The notes under the pieces are model-generated. The model did no database searches, was not told the origin of the DNA, and worked only from the letters and a program-made list of their open reading frames with translations. 64,000 nt of DNA, taken from the NCBI GenBank assembly GCA_029718625.1, contig CM056376.1, positions 95,027,945 through 95,091,944 on the forward strand, in the 5' to 3' direction. Shown here in pieces: positions 48,492-59,002 of the stretch. Positions within the stretch are counted from its first letter, which is position 1. Each line of letters begins with the position of its first letter. A program made the position numbers and the translations under genes. The DNA is from Synaphobranchus kaupii (Eukaryota > Chordata > Actinopteri > Anguilliformes > Synaphobranchidae).

Positions 48492-50021
48492 TGTTACGAT
48501 CCTGATACGGGACGAACCCAAGTGCAACGACCAGGAGGCAGATTCAAGAAAAGGGGATATTTATTAAGCGTTGGGGTAGTCCCAAAGCTGTACAGGAAAG
48601 GCAAAACAGAATTAATACATAGAACATAAATTAAGTCCTATACGGACTGCTCCAAGCCGGAGCTGGACTTGAAATCAAGGAGGGTTCCAAGCCGGAACCG
48701 AAGGGGTGCAGGACTGGAAGTCCAAGCCGGACTGGGTGCAGGAAGTGCCCTACTGTTCCAAGCCAGAACTGGACAGGGTAGGTGGAGGCGTAGCACCGGG
48801 TCTGGACCGGAACTGGACCGGGAGGTCCACTCAGGAAAACGGGAGCCGACACGGAACTTGTTCCAAGCCGGAACTGGACTTTACTGGAGGTGTACAACAC
48901 ACCGGCACTGGACAGGAACTGGACTGGAACTGGACTGGAACTGGACTGGAACTGGACAGGAACTGGGCTGGAACTGGACCGGGAGGTCCACTCAGGAAAC
49001 GGGTGCTGGAACGGAATACGTTCCAAGCCGGAACAGGACTCTCACGGAATGGTGGGCTATACACCGGGACTGGACTGGAACTGGACCGGGTGAATCACTC
49101 AGGTACAGGTACTGGAACGGCGCGAATGTTCCAAGCCGAAACTGGACTTTACTTGGGCGGAGAATCTCTCTCCGGGACTGACACAGGAACTGGACCGGGT
49201 TATCAACTTGAGTCAAAAGGGTAGAAAGCAGAGGTTAGTAGCAGGGTACTGCAGACAGGGTTACGACCGGGAGGTCTTAAAGGAGGTTTTGACGACAGCC
49301 AGGGTTGTAGCTGGCGAAAACCCGACGGGGCTGGGAGGTGAGGCGTAGCTCGGGTAGGTCTCGTCGGAGCCGGCTGAACTCCAGGGATCCTGGAACCGTA
49401 ACCGAAGTACAGGAGGTAGCTACGGCCGGACAGGAACGACAGAGAGAGTTAGCCAGGCAGGACTTAGCAGCGGATCTAGACCCGAGCTGGAGGTGGGAGT
49501 ACCGCAACACACTCACGCAACATAAAGGGGAAACAAACACTGCTACAGGGAGGCTGGAACCACGGCGTCTGGAGATTTGAAGGGAGACAAGTAAGTAGCA
49601 TGCAACAGCGAATGTTACGGGAGGATAGCTACCAAACCGCAGAACAGGTAAGCAGATAAACAACAGCGAACTGTAGAACACCGGACCAGAAACGTGACAT
49701 GACATAAACAAGGTAGGTTAGTTAACGAACTGGCGCCGACTAGCAACCAGACAGGGGTTTAAATAGTGCAGGGAATGAAAGAGTGAATGAGAAACAGGTG
49801 TGATAATTAACCGGGAGTGATTGCAAAACACAAAGGTGAGGAATGCATGCAACGAGTAGGGAGAGCGATAGGCGGAAACAAAAGTGACAATAAAACGAAC
49901 AAGACAGAGGAAGACGCCCAGACTGCAGCAGCAGGGAAAACACGGACAAAGGAATCCAACATGACACGGAGGGAAACAGGGAAAACACGGAAAACGGACA
50001 GGAAGGGAACGGAACGTTACA
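48492..50021 (-). repeat. 5' LTR of retrotransposon 2, 1530 bp
   Basis: Pair of the LTR at 42634. It keeps the full TATA-to-start spacing and one more 12-bp minisatellite unit. The 144-codon minus-strand frame at 49277-49711, present also in the other LTR, has no similarity in the element 1 LTR and is not called a gene. Confidence 0.95.
49724..49766 (-). promoter_or_regulatory. TATA-like box and predicted transcript start, 5' LTR of retrotransposon 2
   Basis: Minus-strand CTATTTAAA (49766-49758) lies about 30 nt upstream of GCCAGTTCGTT (49734-49724), the sequence complementary to the PBS. The 3' LTR copy has lost 11 bp between the two. Confidence 0.6.
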
Positions 50022-50026
50022 CAGAG

Positions 50027-50323
50027 AATACAATGACAAGTAGTTATGTACACACTCATGTATTAGCAGCCATATTATTTCATCACCTACGTATGCATAT
50101 TCAATAGATAAATACTGAAATCCACCTGCACTGTAGCTGAAATAGCTTTGTTCAGATCATTTTGAATGGTCTTATGCCATATTCACTGGAGTAGCATTTC
50201 CTGGGGACCCCATGTGATTTGTGGAGGTCCTATGGGGAGCAGAATGCGAAATTAAATGCTATGATTTTACTCTGCATTTTTTCCCCACATTTAATGGAAA
50301 TATCACTTTTTTTCTCATATTTA
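50027..50323. other. Short intergenic stretch, nothing recognised
   Basis: No feature recognised between the retrotransposon and the inverted-repeat element that follows. Confidence 0.4.
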
Positions 50324-51044
50324 AAGTGTAAGCACCAGATAATTTAAAACGCTGGAAATTCAAAAAATGTGAAAGGAAAATGGCTCTGGTATGAAATTAC
50401 ATAATCATAAAGTATATGAATGTTATATAAACGTTGGATATCGTTGTTTAAGAAGTGTTTCCAGTACCGCTTTCGCCCCACCCCCAACATTTTTAGTATT
50501 TCATAAAAGAACGTTTTTTGTCAAAACGCTGACGTCATACGTGGTACTGTCAACGTTCTTCAGCAGCTTCCCAATGCAACACACAAAGAGAAATTTACGA
50601 AAAAGGATGCTGAATAACGGCCCATTAAATCAAATATTTAAAAAAAATACACTGCACCCCTGATGAAGGCACACTGCCAAAACAGGTTGGTGACCTTACA
50701 ATAAAAACTTTGCCCGGATGAACCAGCAAATCAGGCGCCAGCAAATGGTTCCAGGGCATTGCAAATATAGCAAATTTAAAATGATAGACGTTTACAATTT
50801 ACATTTACAGACCAATATTGTACACAATACTGTATGTACAATAGGGAAATATTTGCACTTCCTCCACGTATGACGTCATACATCTATGATTCTATTGTCA
50901 GCGGATTTTTCAATAGTTTTTTCAAACTTCGCTAATTTTATATAATTTCCATGTAGTTATATAAAAAAAGAACTTGATATTGTAGTCTAAATACCGGTCT
51001 AGTTTGTAAATATAAAAGTTGTCCATTATCTGGTGCTTACTCTT
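50324..51044. mobile_element. Inverted-repeat element, about 720 bp, with internal CRE-like motif
   Basis: GTAAGCACCAGATAAT (50328-50343) is mirrored by ATTATCTGGTGCTTAC at 51025-51040. Inside, TGACGTCATACGTGG (50530-50544) is exactly mirrored by CCACGTATGACGTCA (50864-50878). Sequence between is only weakly self-complementary. No target duplication was identified and there is no coding capacity. TGACGTCA is the consensus CREB/ATF site, so a regulatory effect is conceivable. Confidence 0.55.
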
Positions 51045-51105
51045 TGAACAAAAAAATGTCCCCTTTTCCTACATTTATGATCTTTGAAAAAACAGGTGTA
51101 AATAC

Positions 51106-51645
51106 ACTGCCTGGCCAAAAAAAAGTCACACACTCTAATATTTCGTTGGACCGCCTTTAGCTTTGATTATGGTGTGTATTTGTTGTGGCATTGTTTCGAC
51201 AACCTTATGCAACGTCACAACATTTATTTCCATCCAGAGTTGCATTTATTTTTGGCCAAGATCTTGTATTGATGACGGGAGAGTCAAACCACTCCGTAAA
51301 GTCTTCTCCAGCACATTCCAAAGACTTTCAATGGGGTTAAGGTCAGGACTCTAGTGGCCAATTCATGTGTGAAAATGATTCCTCATGCTCCCTGAACCAC
51401 TCTTTCACAATTTGAGCCCGAAGAATCTTGGCATTGTTGTCCTGGAATATGCTCATTGATGGGATAACCGGGTCATTCAGTACATTCAGGTACTCAGCTG
51501 ACTTCATTTTATTGCTGCATAACGTTGCTGAGCCTAGACCTGTCCAATTGAAGCAACCCCAGATCATAACACTGCATCCAGAGGCTTGTACAGTGGGCAC
51601 TATGCATGACGGGTGCAACCGCAACTTTTTTTTGGCCAGGCAGTG
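51106..51645 (-). mobile_element. Tc1 deletion derivative, 540 bp, with TA target duplication
   Basis: Starts CACTGCCTGGCCAAAA and ends with the exact inverse, about 22 bp of perfect terminal repeat, flanked by TA at 51104-51105 and 51646-51647. The interior is the C-terminal half of a Tc1 transposase on the minus strand. The N-terminal half is deleted. The short length with intact ends is typical of non-autonomous Tc1 derivatives. Confidence 0.92.
51300..51624 (-). pseudogene. Partial Tc1 transposase (C-terminal half)
   Basis: The minus strand encodes [15 protein letters not shown], then IFQDNNAKI (second catalytic Asp region), VKEWFREHE, and after a stop near 51343 LNPIESLW with the catalytic Glu. 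The DNA-binding domain and first Asp are absent. Divergent from the two other Tc1 transposases in the window, so it represents a third Tc1 lineage. Confidence 0.85.
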
Positions 51646-51649
51646 TATT

Positions 51650-52110
51650 AAATGTACAATCCCAAAATTGTATGTATGTATGTATGAAACATTTAGCTAA
51701 ATATTTATCTAAATGTATAAAACATTTAGCTAAAGGCATGGAACATTTAGCTAAATATTTAACTAAATGTATAAAACATTTATCTAAATGTATGAAACAT
51801 TTAGCTTAATATTAAAGAAATGTATGAAACGTTTTAATAAATGTATGAAATATTTAGCTAAATGTTTCATACATTTAGTAAATGTTTTGTAGGTTTAGCC
51901 AAATATTTAGCTAAATGTTTCATACATTTACCTAAATGTTTTATACATTTCGTTAAATATTTAGCTAAATGTATGAGACATTTAGGTAAATGTTTCGTAC
52001 ATTTAGATAAATATTTAGCTAAATGTTTCATACATTTAGCTGAACTATTATACATTTAGCTATATATTAAAAACCACTAAATTATAAAACATTTAGCTTA
52101 TATATAATTT
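51650..52110. repeat. ATTTAGCTAAAT-type palindromic repeat array
   Basis: More than a dozen degenerate copies of AACATTTAGCTAAATATTTA and its complement. The left half reads ATGTATAAAACATTTAGC and the right half the reverse complement, with the mirror point near 51857. The open frames on both strands with repeated Lys-His-Leu-Ala-Lys are artefacts. Confidence 0.9.
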
Positions 52111-52170
52111 TGGAGTTGTACATTTAATATTTACACCAGTTTTTTCAAAGATAATAAATGTAGGAAAAAG

Positions 52171-54776
52171 GGATAGTTTTTGCATTTGGCACCCTGGTCG
52201 TCTGTGATGTTAATCCCGAGCGAATCTGCATTTCTGTAATTTGTAAAGTCAAAATTTCCCACCGTAAATTACCTACCATATTTTGCACAAAGCAGGGAAT
52301 CTGATAATATTAGTCCTGTGTTAATCGCCATCTCAGTAATTTGGGGTGGAAATTATTATTGCTAATTCTGACATTTTGTCTGCGGTTCTTATACCAAAAG
52401 TATTTAAATGTTACTGCTAAATTTAATGTGTCAGAATTGAAAGGAATTGTAGCCTATTCGACTCTATAGCCAGCTTCAACACATCAATTTATATACGCTG
52501 TGCAAATGTGCAGAAAAACGGAGAATATGGAAGGAGCCTATAGAAATGTTACGTTTCATTCGTACCTGTTGATTATCCCTGGGATTTCATAAGTAAATTT
52601 GAGGGAAATACTGAATGCGCTCATCGGGGGATAATTCCTAAATCATATGAGGTCACCATGTAGCCTAATACCCTAGTCCAGTGCGAATAGGCCATTTGAC
52701 ATCCCGGAGAACACAGAGGGCGACTTTAAGCGTGCAGCCTGAACATCATCATAGAGGGAAGGTAGCTCAGGTAACTCCCTGCTCTGTTATCTGAATTTTC
52801 ACTGTCGTTATTCCCCGAAATTCCAGCTCACGAAGACCCAAGAATCGCATCGATCAATGTCTCAGGAATGTCACGGTTTTCCCCACTTATTTTTTGTTTT
52901 CCTCAACGTCTTTTTGTTATGCGTGCACCTTCATCAATAAAATTATAATTTTCAGACTCAACTCACACGGTTACACTACTGACATTCTCCTTCGATTTTG
53001 CATGAATTTTAACAGGCCTGAATTATGTGGCCTAAATAATGAAAGCCATCTCTCGCAAACATTGAACATCTCCCGTAGCAACACACCTGGATAAAAAATA
53101 ATAGGCTATCCTTTAAACAACACACATGGCCAGCAATACATGCGGGATTCTGTTAGCAAGCTGCCTGTAACTAATCCACCTTGATGTAGGCTACCACAAG
53201 CATTTAACGTTAAAGCTCTGACCGAGCCCAAAATTGATAAGATCAAGGCTTCGGTCTCCCATCTGCTTTCACTTGCAATATTTCTTCACAGTTTAAGGAT
53301 TGAAAATAACATTACGTTAATCCCGCTAAATCAGATCCAGTATGTTTACATTCACAGGTTCCATTTTCTTTCAAATGCAGCCAAATGTAATGGCAAAAGT
53401 TAATGTTACAAAAAGTGAGCTAGTTTAGGCCAACGTTAGGCAACATTAGTTAAATCACTAACATTAGAAATTAGCTAGCTATTAACACTACAATACGATA
53501 AAAATTTTACTATTTACAATATAAATCACCACTGACAATGCCACAACTATAAAAATGTAATAAATTTCTCTCTCGTTCCCTTTATCTCTCTCTAATACAG
53601 TAACACAGTAATGGTCTACTCAAAATTGGTGATTGATTGATGATTATATATTGCTGGACAGCTAACTCGTGTTCTGAATGGTTAGACATTATGTCAATCA
53701 TCAGGACGAGAACATGCAAAAGAATACGTATGATTGAGATACTTTAGTGAGGCTCTGCTTCACGGGTGGGCTCAAAAACGCGTCCTAATCCTGTAAGGGG
53801 TTGGTGTGAGGTTCGGAGAACCAAAAGCGACCGATAAGGAATCTTAAAGCGTATCTAGAAAATACGCCACAAAAATGGATATAACCGCACCAGGGAAGGA
53901 ATAAAACAAAAGAATGGGAGAAAAATGGGAGAAAAAGAATGGGAGTCTCTACCTCAAAAGGAGGCGAGACTCGAAAATGGCGAGTATAAATAACAAAAGA
54001 ACCTCACGCTCTAAATCAGAGAGCGCACATGAGAGGCTGGAAAACCAAAAGAAAAACCTGAGTAAATGGGTGAAGGAAAGAAATAGAAAATCAAACCTGT
54101 TACCTAAGCTCTTGTAGCAAAAGAGCTGAACACAAAAGGCAACAGGTTGAGAGATTAAAGGATAAAGCGAAAGATTGGAAAGAAAAGAATAAACCAATCT
54201 AATCCTAATAATAACCAGACTTGCTGCGTTTCTTATTTTTACAAACCGGAAATGCAGTGACCGAATTCCTATACCTTACCGACTCCGTTGTCAAAATAGT
54301 AAAGACAATATCGAAGTGCCAGAAGGTGGAAGTCCTGGGCTATTTATAACCGGCAGAAAACACAAAACAGGTGTTAGGAATAATAGCCGGGCAAGATCCA
54401 AAAACCGGAATAGAGGCGGAAAAAATCCGATAGAGCATCCCGATGATGCCAAATCGAATAACAACCACAGAAACAACAGAGGCTGCCAATAACCATGATA
54501 AATCCACAACTATACAATCATGTCTCATAAAGTCATCAATTGATTTGCAATGGTAGAGTGAAGCAGACGATAGCTTTGCCTCACTGAAGTTCCTTTTAAA
54601 AGTCTAAGGGTGGCGCTGTTTTTCACGATACAAGCACAGAACTACAGTACATATGATACAAGGTATGTTTTTGAATCTCAGCACTTTTTTTTAGCTTCAC
54701 AAGGGAAAGTCGTTGTGGTGATGATTCAAAATGAAAGAAAGCCTATGTTGTGTGTGATTGTGTGATCACACACACT
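52171..54776. other. Intergenic DNA, no gene recognised
   Basis: AT-rich sequence with GCTAGCTATTAAC-like words and (CT)n at about 53568-53592. The region 53750-54530 is less AT-rich and has several short frames, but no known domain. It could be old repeat DNA. Confidence 0.4.
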
Positions 54777-54994
54777 GGCGGCAGTGTAGTATAAGGGTTA
54801 AGGAACTGGCCTTGTAACCAAAAGGTTGCAGATTCGATTCCCAGGTAGGACACTGTCGTTGTACCCTTGAGCAAGGTACTTAACCTGAATTGCTTCAGTA
54901 TATATCCAGCTGCATAAATGGATAATATGTAAAAAGTTGTGTAAGTCGCTCTGGATAAGAGCGTCTGCTAAATGCCTGTAATGTAATGTAATGT
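54777..54994 (+). mobile_element. tRNA-derived SINE with UnaL2/L2-like tail (family B), second copy
   Basis: GGCGGCAGTGTAGTATAAGG head, box A TAGTATAAGGGTTAAGGA, box B GGTTGCAGATTCGATTCCC, body GACACTGTCGTTGTACCCTT, stem-loop tail GCTCTGGATAAGAGCGTCTG, and an end of TGTAA repeats (CTGTAATGTAATGTAATG), the terminal repeat type of UnaL2-mobilised SINEs. Close to the minus-strand copy at 41419. Confidence 0.93.
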
Positions 54995-55336
54995 TCTTTT
55001 TCACCCATTTATTTTGTTGTCTTAGAGAAACCTCCTCTGATACACACACAAACATGCATATTCACAAAAAAGGAAAAAAAAACTTCTCACACACACCTTC
55101 TGGCATACAAACGTCTTCATACATTTCACTGGTAGCGATTTCTGTAAATGGCACCGTATTTTACATTAATGTAAAATAGTAAATTACTGTAGAAGGGGTA
55201 TAGATTACTGTAGATCAGGGTGCAGTGCATTGTGGGAAATATCCAGTGGATTGTGTAGGTTTACTGTATTTTGTATTGTGTATTGTGTAGGTTTACTTCG
55301 CGCTGAGTCTACTGTGACTACCGTATTTTGAGTCTG
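54995..55336. other. Short intergenic stretch with CTGTAA-rich repeat sequence
   Basis: Contains a perfect 22-bp palindrome of TATTTTACATT with its complement near 55158-55179, ATTACTGTAGA repeats and TGCATTGTGGGA, words common in fish CACTA-type repeats. No gene. Confidence 0.5.
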
Positions 55337-55497
55337 CTTTCTACCGAAGTATGCCAACTGTGTATATACCCGCAAAGTCTTAACCAAAGCACGCCAGTAT
55401 TCTGGGGCTTATGTCGACACAGTGCGCCCTAGAATACTGGCGTGCTTTGGTTGATACTTTGTGCGGATATACACAGTTGGTATTCTTCAGTAGAAAG
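55337..55497. repeat. Long hairpin, arms about 72 bp, loop 17 nt
   Basis: The left arm 55337-55408 and right arm 55426-55497 are reverse complements with few mismatches. The segment ACCAAAGCACGCCAGTATTC is perfectly mirrored. Looks like a small foldback element or structured RNA. Not coding. Confidence 0.88.
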
Positions 55498-56204
55498 TAG
55501 TTTTCGAACAAAACGTGCACAACAAGGTCTGTGGATGTTTGTGAGTAACCTTGCCGTATAATTGTAAAGAGACATTGCTGTTTATTGTTTTCAAATGTGC
55601 ATTTCAGGCGCCTTGAGCGGCACAAACTTTGGTCCCGTTGAGGTGCGCTCTATCAGGGTGATATCACAGTGAGCTGCAGCGCATATTCACAAAACTAGTG
55701 AGTTCTCAGCAAAACTACCTGGATGGACAGGTAGAATTGTCTGTAGAAACATATCAAAATTAAATTTTTTGGGTGAACTGCCCCTTTAATAGTGTTGCAC
55801 ATGTGCATGTATGCATGCCAGCATTCACGCACACACGCAGAGGCTTCGTGCTGAGAAATTTAAAAAAAATTCTGAGAAAATCCTCCAATTTCTGCACGGA
55901 ATTTTCCATCACAAATCACGATCATTACCACTTCAGAAATGCAATGACACCTTTCTAAACATTCGCCTGGTGGACTTGCCACTGCAGCTGTAATGGCTGC
56001 TTTCAGTGGATTGATTGTCAGACTAGTGCTATGGCTAGTGTCAGAAAAGCCAGGCAAACCCATTACCAGGGCTTTGCACCCATATGCACCTGCTGCTAAT
56101 GTGTGAATGGGTCTAATGTGTTTCCCCTGAGCTCTCGCACTCTCATCCCCCTAAGGTTTTGCAAGCAGAAGCACCAGAAGCAAAAAAGCAGGGAGAGAGA
56201 GATT
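55498..56204. other. Intergenic DNA, no gene recognised
   Basis: No gene or repeat family recognised. Confidence 0.4.
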
Positions 56205-56495
56205 GGGTGCGTCCCAATAGTCGAAAAATGCACCCTCCTTTCCTCCACTACCACCTCCTCTCCTCCGTGCCCCGGAAATAGATGTGTTTTCATGAAATTT
56301 TGCTGTACGTATTAATGGTTACATATTAATTAATGTCTTGACACAAACAGCAATGTCTGGTACATTGTATACTGTACATGCAAATAATTATACTCGAAAC
56401 GTTCAGGCAGTTTTGCATACTTCCGGGTAGGAGAGGAGTGGTAGTGGGGGAGTGGAGAAAAGGAGGTGGGGAGTGAAGAATATTGGGATGCACCC
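56205..56495. mobile_element. Small TIR element, about 290 bp
   Basis: GGGTGCGTCCCAATA at the left and, in reverse complement, GGGTGCATCCCAATATTC at the right. The following CCTCCTTTCCTCCACTACC-type sequence is also mirrored (GGTAGTGGGGGAGTGGAG). No target duplication was identified. No coding capacity. Confidence 0.65.
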
Positions 56496-58064
56496 AGAGT
56501 GGGGATGACACTTCTTCCTTCTTATCCAAATGTCAAAGTGGGTCGGTATCTAATGGAATTATGGGAAATGTGGATTAGTGCAAAACAGAATTTTTATTGG
56601 AGCTAATTTTAATTATTTATGTGGTCAAAATCATGTGAAGTGGTTCTGACCATAAAAAGTGATCGTGCAGGAGTAGAGGAGGAGTACCACGAATGAAACG
56701 CATGCTCTCCTCAAAGGTAATCTCCTATTCAGTGACTATTTTAGACTAAATGTTACTTAGTACTCCCAGAGTACTACCGGAAATTGGAGAAAACTTATGA
56801 AAACTGGTCGCCTGTGGGTGCCTAGTGAACCCACAGTGTCAGTGTGTGTTCCCTGTTTGGTGTGTGTTCCCTGTTTGGTGTGGCACGTGTGTAAATTGTT
56901 GGGGAAGCTAACGCTGCAGTAACACAAGGAACCTTGTCTACATTAATCCCACGCTGCCCCTGATGAGAGGATACCTATTATGTCTCACCAATGTAGACTC
57001 CTACCCATAGCTGGCTAATGGTATGTCCAAACCTTATGCCTGCTGAAGTCTTTGGGGCAAAGCCTGTGCTCATAGCAAGTGCCATTACTGAGAGAACCAT
57101 TTTGGGGTCATGAAGCCTCACTTCTCCCATTCCTTGTCTTCACTAGATATCATTGTGCCACAGCTGGCATAGAGCATGGAGCCTTGGTTCAGGAGGACAG
57201 CCCGTCAGCTGCAGTAACATGTCCAGTTGGTGACAGCGGCTGATGCTTTGTGGGTATTCAGCAAACTGACAGGCGTGGTTTTCTGATTGGAAGGTCCACT
57301 CACAGATGACCAGACAGCAAAGTGACGGATGTCTCTCTGCATATGTAACAAGTGACAGCTCGTATTAGAGAGGGAATTGCATTACAAAACACATAAATGT
57401 TTTATAAACGGCAATAAGAGCAAATTAAATTAAACGTATTAAGTATTAATATGTCTAAATTATTAATGTAAGTTATGAGTATATGAATAAGTGTTACCAG
57501 TAGGCCTAATAGATTTTTTTCTATGAATAATGTATCAAATGTAATTCGCCACGTTTAAATTTAAAATTTGTCTGCCACCTGTCAGCTTATCTGGAAATCC
57601 ATTACTTCTCATTCATCAGAAAATTCTCACACAAAAATATGGCCAGTGAATCTCCAGGTAAAGTCATTATCCCCAAAGCCAATCGCTCCATTGAGTGTAC
57701 ATATGGAAAAGCATTTGGTGTTTGTTTTTTCCGCTCCTCCCCTGGACATGGTGAACATTAGCTAAATGCCACAAGCACAAACTCTGACACCATTCCAACA
57801 CCACCACAGCAGCCAAAAGAACGGCAATATGGAGGATAGATGATGGAGAGAGAGAGAAATGGAAGTAAGTTAAAGAGGGGGACATGATATGATAATAGGA
57901 AGGGGTGGAACTGAGTGCAGGGTTGGAGGGATGGTGGGGGGCCATAGTCCAGGTAGAATGGTTAGAACTACTGCTGTTCTACATTACAGTAGGAAATTAT
58001 ATCCAGTAGTATTGATGGATAATATAAAAGAACAAAAAAATAGTTTTTCTTGTTTTTACTACAA

Positions 58065-58065
<1 letters not shown>
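56496..58065. other. Intergenic DNA, no gene recognised
   Basis: No gene recognised. A short direct repeat GTGTGTTCCCTGTTTGGT occurs twice at about 56845-56880. Confidence 0.4.

Positions 58066-58099
<34 letters not shown>
58066..58099. repeat. (AAT)n microsatellite
   Basis: About 11 uninterrupted TAA repeats. Confidence 0.95.
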
Positions 58100-58100
<1 letters not shown>

Positions 58101-58229
58101 TATTTGTGGCATAAATAAGTTATACTTTAAAGATAATTTTACATTAAATGAGGTCTACTATATTCTATGATATCCTGGAATGTACTGCATGCAGGCCAAA
58201 GTAAAGAGCTAGGCCATACAAAAAATATA

Positions 58230-58395
58230 TTTTTCTGTACAGGATTGTATGCTGGAATGAGCCCTCCATCGTTGTAGGCCTTCAGGTCCACATTGGCTAT
58301 CAGACAGCCATACCAGGAGATGTTCCTCCCATTTCCACACCTGCGGATCCCTGCACTAATCACTGTCTCCAGAGGAGGCAAGGGCACCTTCTCTC
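58230..58395 (-). CDS. Candidate single coding exon of unknown gene
   Basis: The minus-strand frame reads GEKVPLPPLETVISAG, then IRRCGNGRNISWYGCL and IANVDLKAYNDGGLIPAYN. It is of balanced composition, with paired Cys, an N-linked glycosylation motif (NIS) and mostly Ala/Gly/Leu/Asp codons that look unlike the AT-rich flanks. A possible acceptor (CACACAG) lies upstream near 58407 and a possible donor GT after AATCCT near 58245. It has the feel of an extracellular-domain exon, but I do not recognise the family and no neighbouring exon was found. It could also be chance or a retained fragment. Confidence 0.3.
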
Positions 58396-58407
58396 CCTAT
58401 ACTGTGT

Positions 58408-59002
58408 GTGTGTTTATGTATTACAGTTTACAGTATATGTGAGAGTAGGTGAGAAGTAAGGGAGGTTCATGCTTTCATGTCTGCATATTGGATGAACAAT
58501 ATTTGTTTTATATGTCATAGCGATATAGGCATAGTGCTATAATACGCATACGTAATCTGATTTACAAAACCATAAGTCTTCATTAGTGTCTGAAATTGGC
58601 AAGTGTGGTCCCATACCCTGACTGAAATAAAAATCTGGAGAGTTCTACTAATGCACCACGTCAAATCTGTCTTTTCTCTGCCAGCAATGAACAATTTACC
58701 ATAATCAGAAAAAAGAGAATTTGGCGCAATACAAATAGTGCAATTAGCTGAGATGCTCGTGATTCTCCAGTAATGGATTACAAAGTGGAACTCAATCAGG
58801 CTGGTCAATCCCTTGCGGTAATGTATTGCAGAACCGAGACTGACTATACCCCACAATCTTGGCCTGAGTGGGTAGCGAGCCGTGTGTGCGGATGGCACGC
58901 TGACAGATGGCATGCCAGTGCCAGGTGCTAAGAAGGGAGTCTCAGCTGGGTCGGCTTGTGTTGGCATGCCGTGAACCCCCACAGCCAGAGCCACAGCCAC
59001 TC
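58408..59002. other. Intergenic DNA, no gene recognised
   Basis: A 161-codon minus-strand frame covers most of it but shows no domain and runs into the adjacent minisatellite, so it is not called a gene. Confidence 0.4.

Larger units (their letters stand above)
42634..50021 (-). mobile_element. Sushi-like Ty3/gypsy LTR retrotransposon 2, complete, 7388 bp
   Basis: Flanked by the 5-bp target duplication CAGAG (42629-42633 and 50022-50026). LTRs are 42634-44140 and 48492-50021, starting TGTAACG and ending CGTAACA on the coding strand. Gag (48472-47489), pol (47504-44153 in two frames), polypurine tract and PBS are all present. By eye the two LTRs differ at three substitutions plus an 11-bp and a 12-bp indel, so the insertion is very young. 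A single-base insertion splits pol. Confidence 0.97.
51060..52170. mobile_element. Large palindromic (foldback) element split by a Tc1 insertion
   Basis: The left outer arm (51060-51105, CTTTTCCTACATTTATGATC, GGTGTAAATA) matches in reverse complement the right outer arm (about 52125-52170). The left arm resumes at 51646 with TTAAATGTACAATCC, mirrored near 52113-52130, and continues through an ATTTAGCTAAAT-rich interior to a centre near 51857. The interruption at 51106-51645 is a Tc1 derivative. Confidence 0.8.

Noticed and set aside
48669..49711. Frames of 131-172 codons in the LTRs of retrotransposon 2, including one kept in both LTRs
   Set aside because: Identity between the two LTRs is due to recent insertion, not selection. 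The peptide is not found in the element 1 LTR and the array part is a minisatellite artefact.
51606..52059. Lys-His-Leu-Ala-Lys repeat proteins on both strands
   Set aside because: Translation of the ATTTAGCTAAAT array, which is open on both strands because of its composition.
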